Positions 15,500 to 15,566 of a stretch of 15,566 nucleotides of DNA are shown here, piece after piece. The translations under genes were made by a program, and so were the position numbers. The notes below the pieces were generated by a model. The model was not told where the DNA came from. It worked only from the letters and a program-made list of their open reading frames with translations, and made no database searches. Each line of letters begins with the position of its first letter. The first letter of the stretch is position 1. This stretch comes from CAYUWK01 sp964580085 (GTDB lineage Bacteria > Patescibacteriota > Minisyncoccia > Minisyncoccales > CG1-02-41-26), in the NCBI GenBank assembly GCA_964580085.1, contig CAZOJF010000011.1, positions 1-15,566 of the forward strand. Reading direction: 5' to 3'.

Positions 15500-15566
15500 C
15501 TATTTATTATCTCACTTGTTACCAAGTGTATGGACTATACCACCATCCTGATATATTAAAATTTAT
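15500..15566 (-). ncRNA. Second group I intron in 23S (after U2593), 3' end only
   Basis: Upstream of exon CGTGAGACAGG the expected rRNA sequence (domain V, ...GUUUAGAACGU) is absent. In its place is a group I intron 3' end. It shows an S-like element GGTATAGTCC (P7 3' strand, about 15533-15542) and a perfect 6-bp P9 hairpin CACUUG/CAAGUG with a GUAA tetraloop (15513-15528). An A/U-rich tail ends in G (omega-G) exactly at the exon junction. The insertion point is equivalent to E. coli U2593/C2594. The rest of the intron, and any endonuclease gene in it, lies beyond the window. Confidence 0.82.

Larger units (their letters stand above)
14868..15566 (-). rRNA. rrl: 23S ribosomal RNA, 3' part, interrupted by two group I introns (cut by window edge)
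   Basis: This is the 3' end of 23S rRNA, domains V (end) and VI. Mature exon pieces are 15438-15499 (62 nt, equivalent to about E. coli C2594-U2656) and about 14868-15098 (A2657 to the 3' end). Recognisable landmarks are CGTGAGACAGGTTGGTCCC, CCTAGT before the first intron, ACGAGAGGACCGG after it, then TTGTCGTGCCAACGGCATTGCC and CTGAAAGCAT. Joining the exons restores the universal sarcin-ricin loop AGUACGAGAGGACC. The flanking helix 95 shows an A-U pair where E. coli has C-G (GAUCC with GGAUU), a compensatory change that supports the exon assignment. The 3' end is approximate, because its pairing partner at the 5' end of the gene is outside the window. Confidence 0.95.

Noticed and set aside
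1..15566. CRISPR array, retron, toxin-antitoxin or phage-defence system
   Set aside because: No direct repeats with spacers, no reverse transcriptase and no paired small genes were seen. Nearly all of the length is occupied by recognised housekeeping genes.

Overview
This is a low-G+C bacterial window in which almost everything is transcribed from the minus strand. The mix suggests a Candidate Phyla Radiation (Patescibacteria, Parcubacteria-like) genome: group I introns inside the 23S rRNA gene, a free-standing HTH-LAGLIDADG protein, a MurF without the usual N-terminal domain, tightly packed overlapping genes, and almost no Shine-Dalgarno motifs. That taxonomic call is an inference; nothing in the window is decisive for it.

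Read in the direction of transcription (right to left), the right edge (about 14868-15566) is the 3' part of a 23S rRNA gene, followed by 5S rRNA (14704-14819) and a rho-independent terminator. The 23S gene is interrupted by an ORF-less group I intron of 339 nt (15099-15437) inside the sarcin-ricin loop sequence. It is interrupted again by the 3' end of a second group I intron (15500-15566, cut by the window edge). Only 62 nt of rRNA exon lie between the two introns.

Next comes a cell-envelope and translation cluster: mreC, mreD, mrdA (PBP2), lysS, serS, a FemAB-like peptidoglycan bridge aminoacyltransferase, murF, ddl and an ftsQ-like gene. Most of these overlap or nearly touch. MreC, MreD and PBP2 belong to the elongation machinery. 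MurF and Ddl make the D-Ala-D-Ala end of the peptidoglycan stem peptide. The FemAB-like protein probably adds a tRNA-borne amino acid to that peptide, and FtsQ links to division. A promoter just before lysS starts a second transcript, apparently leaderless.

A third promoter, also apparently leaderless, drives the Hsp70 chaperone set grpE-dnaK-dnaJ. This is followed after 11 nt by tRNA-Lys(UUU) and then, 6 nt past the tRNA, by the HTH-LAGLIDADG gene and a weak terminator. The left edge holds the C-terminal end of an IS481-like transposase on the plus strand.

The most notable content is the pair of rRNA introns. One splits the universally conserved sarcin-ricin loop after the base equivalent to E. 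coli U2656. The other sits after U2593, the same site as the Chlamydomonas chloroplast intron that encodes I-CreI.
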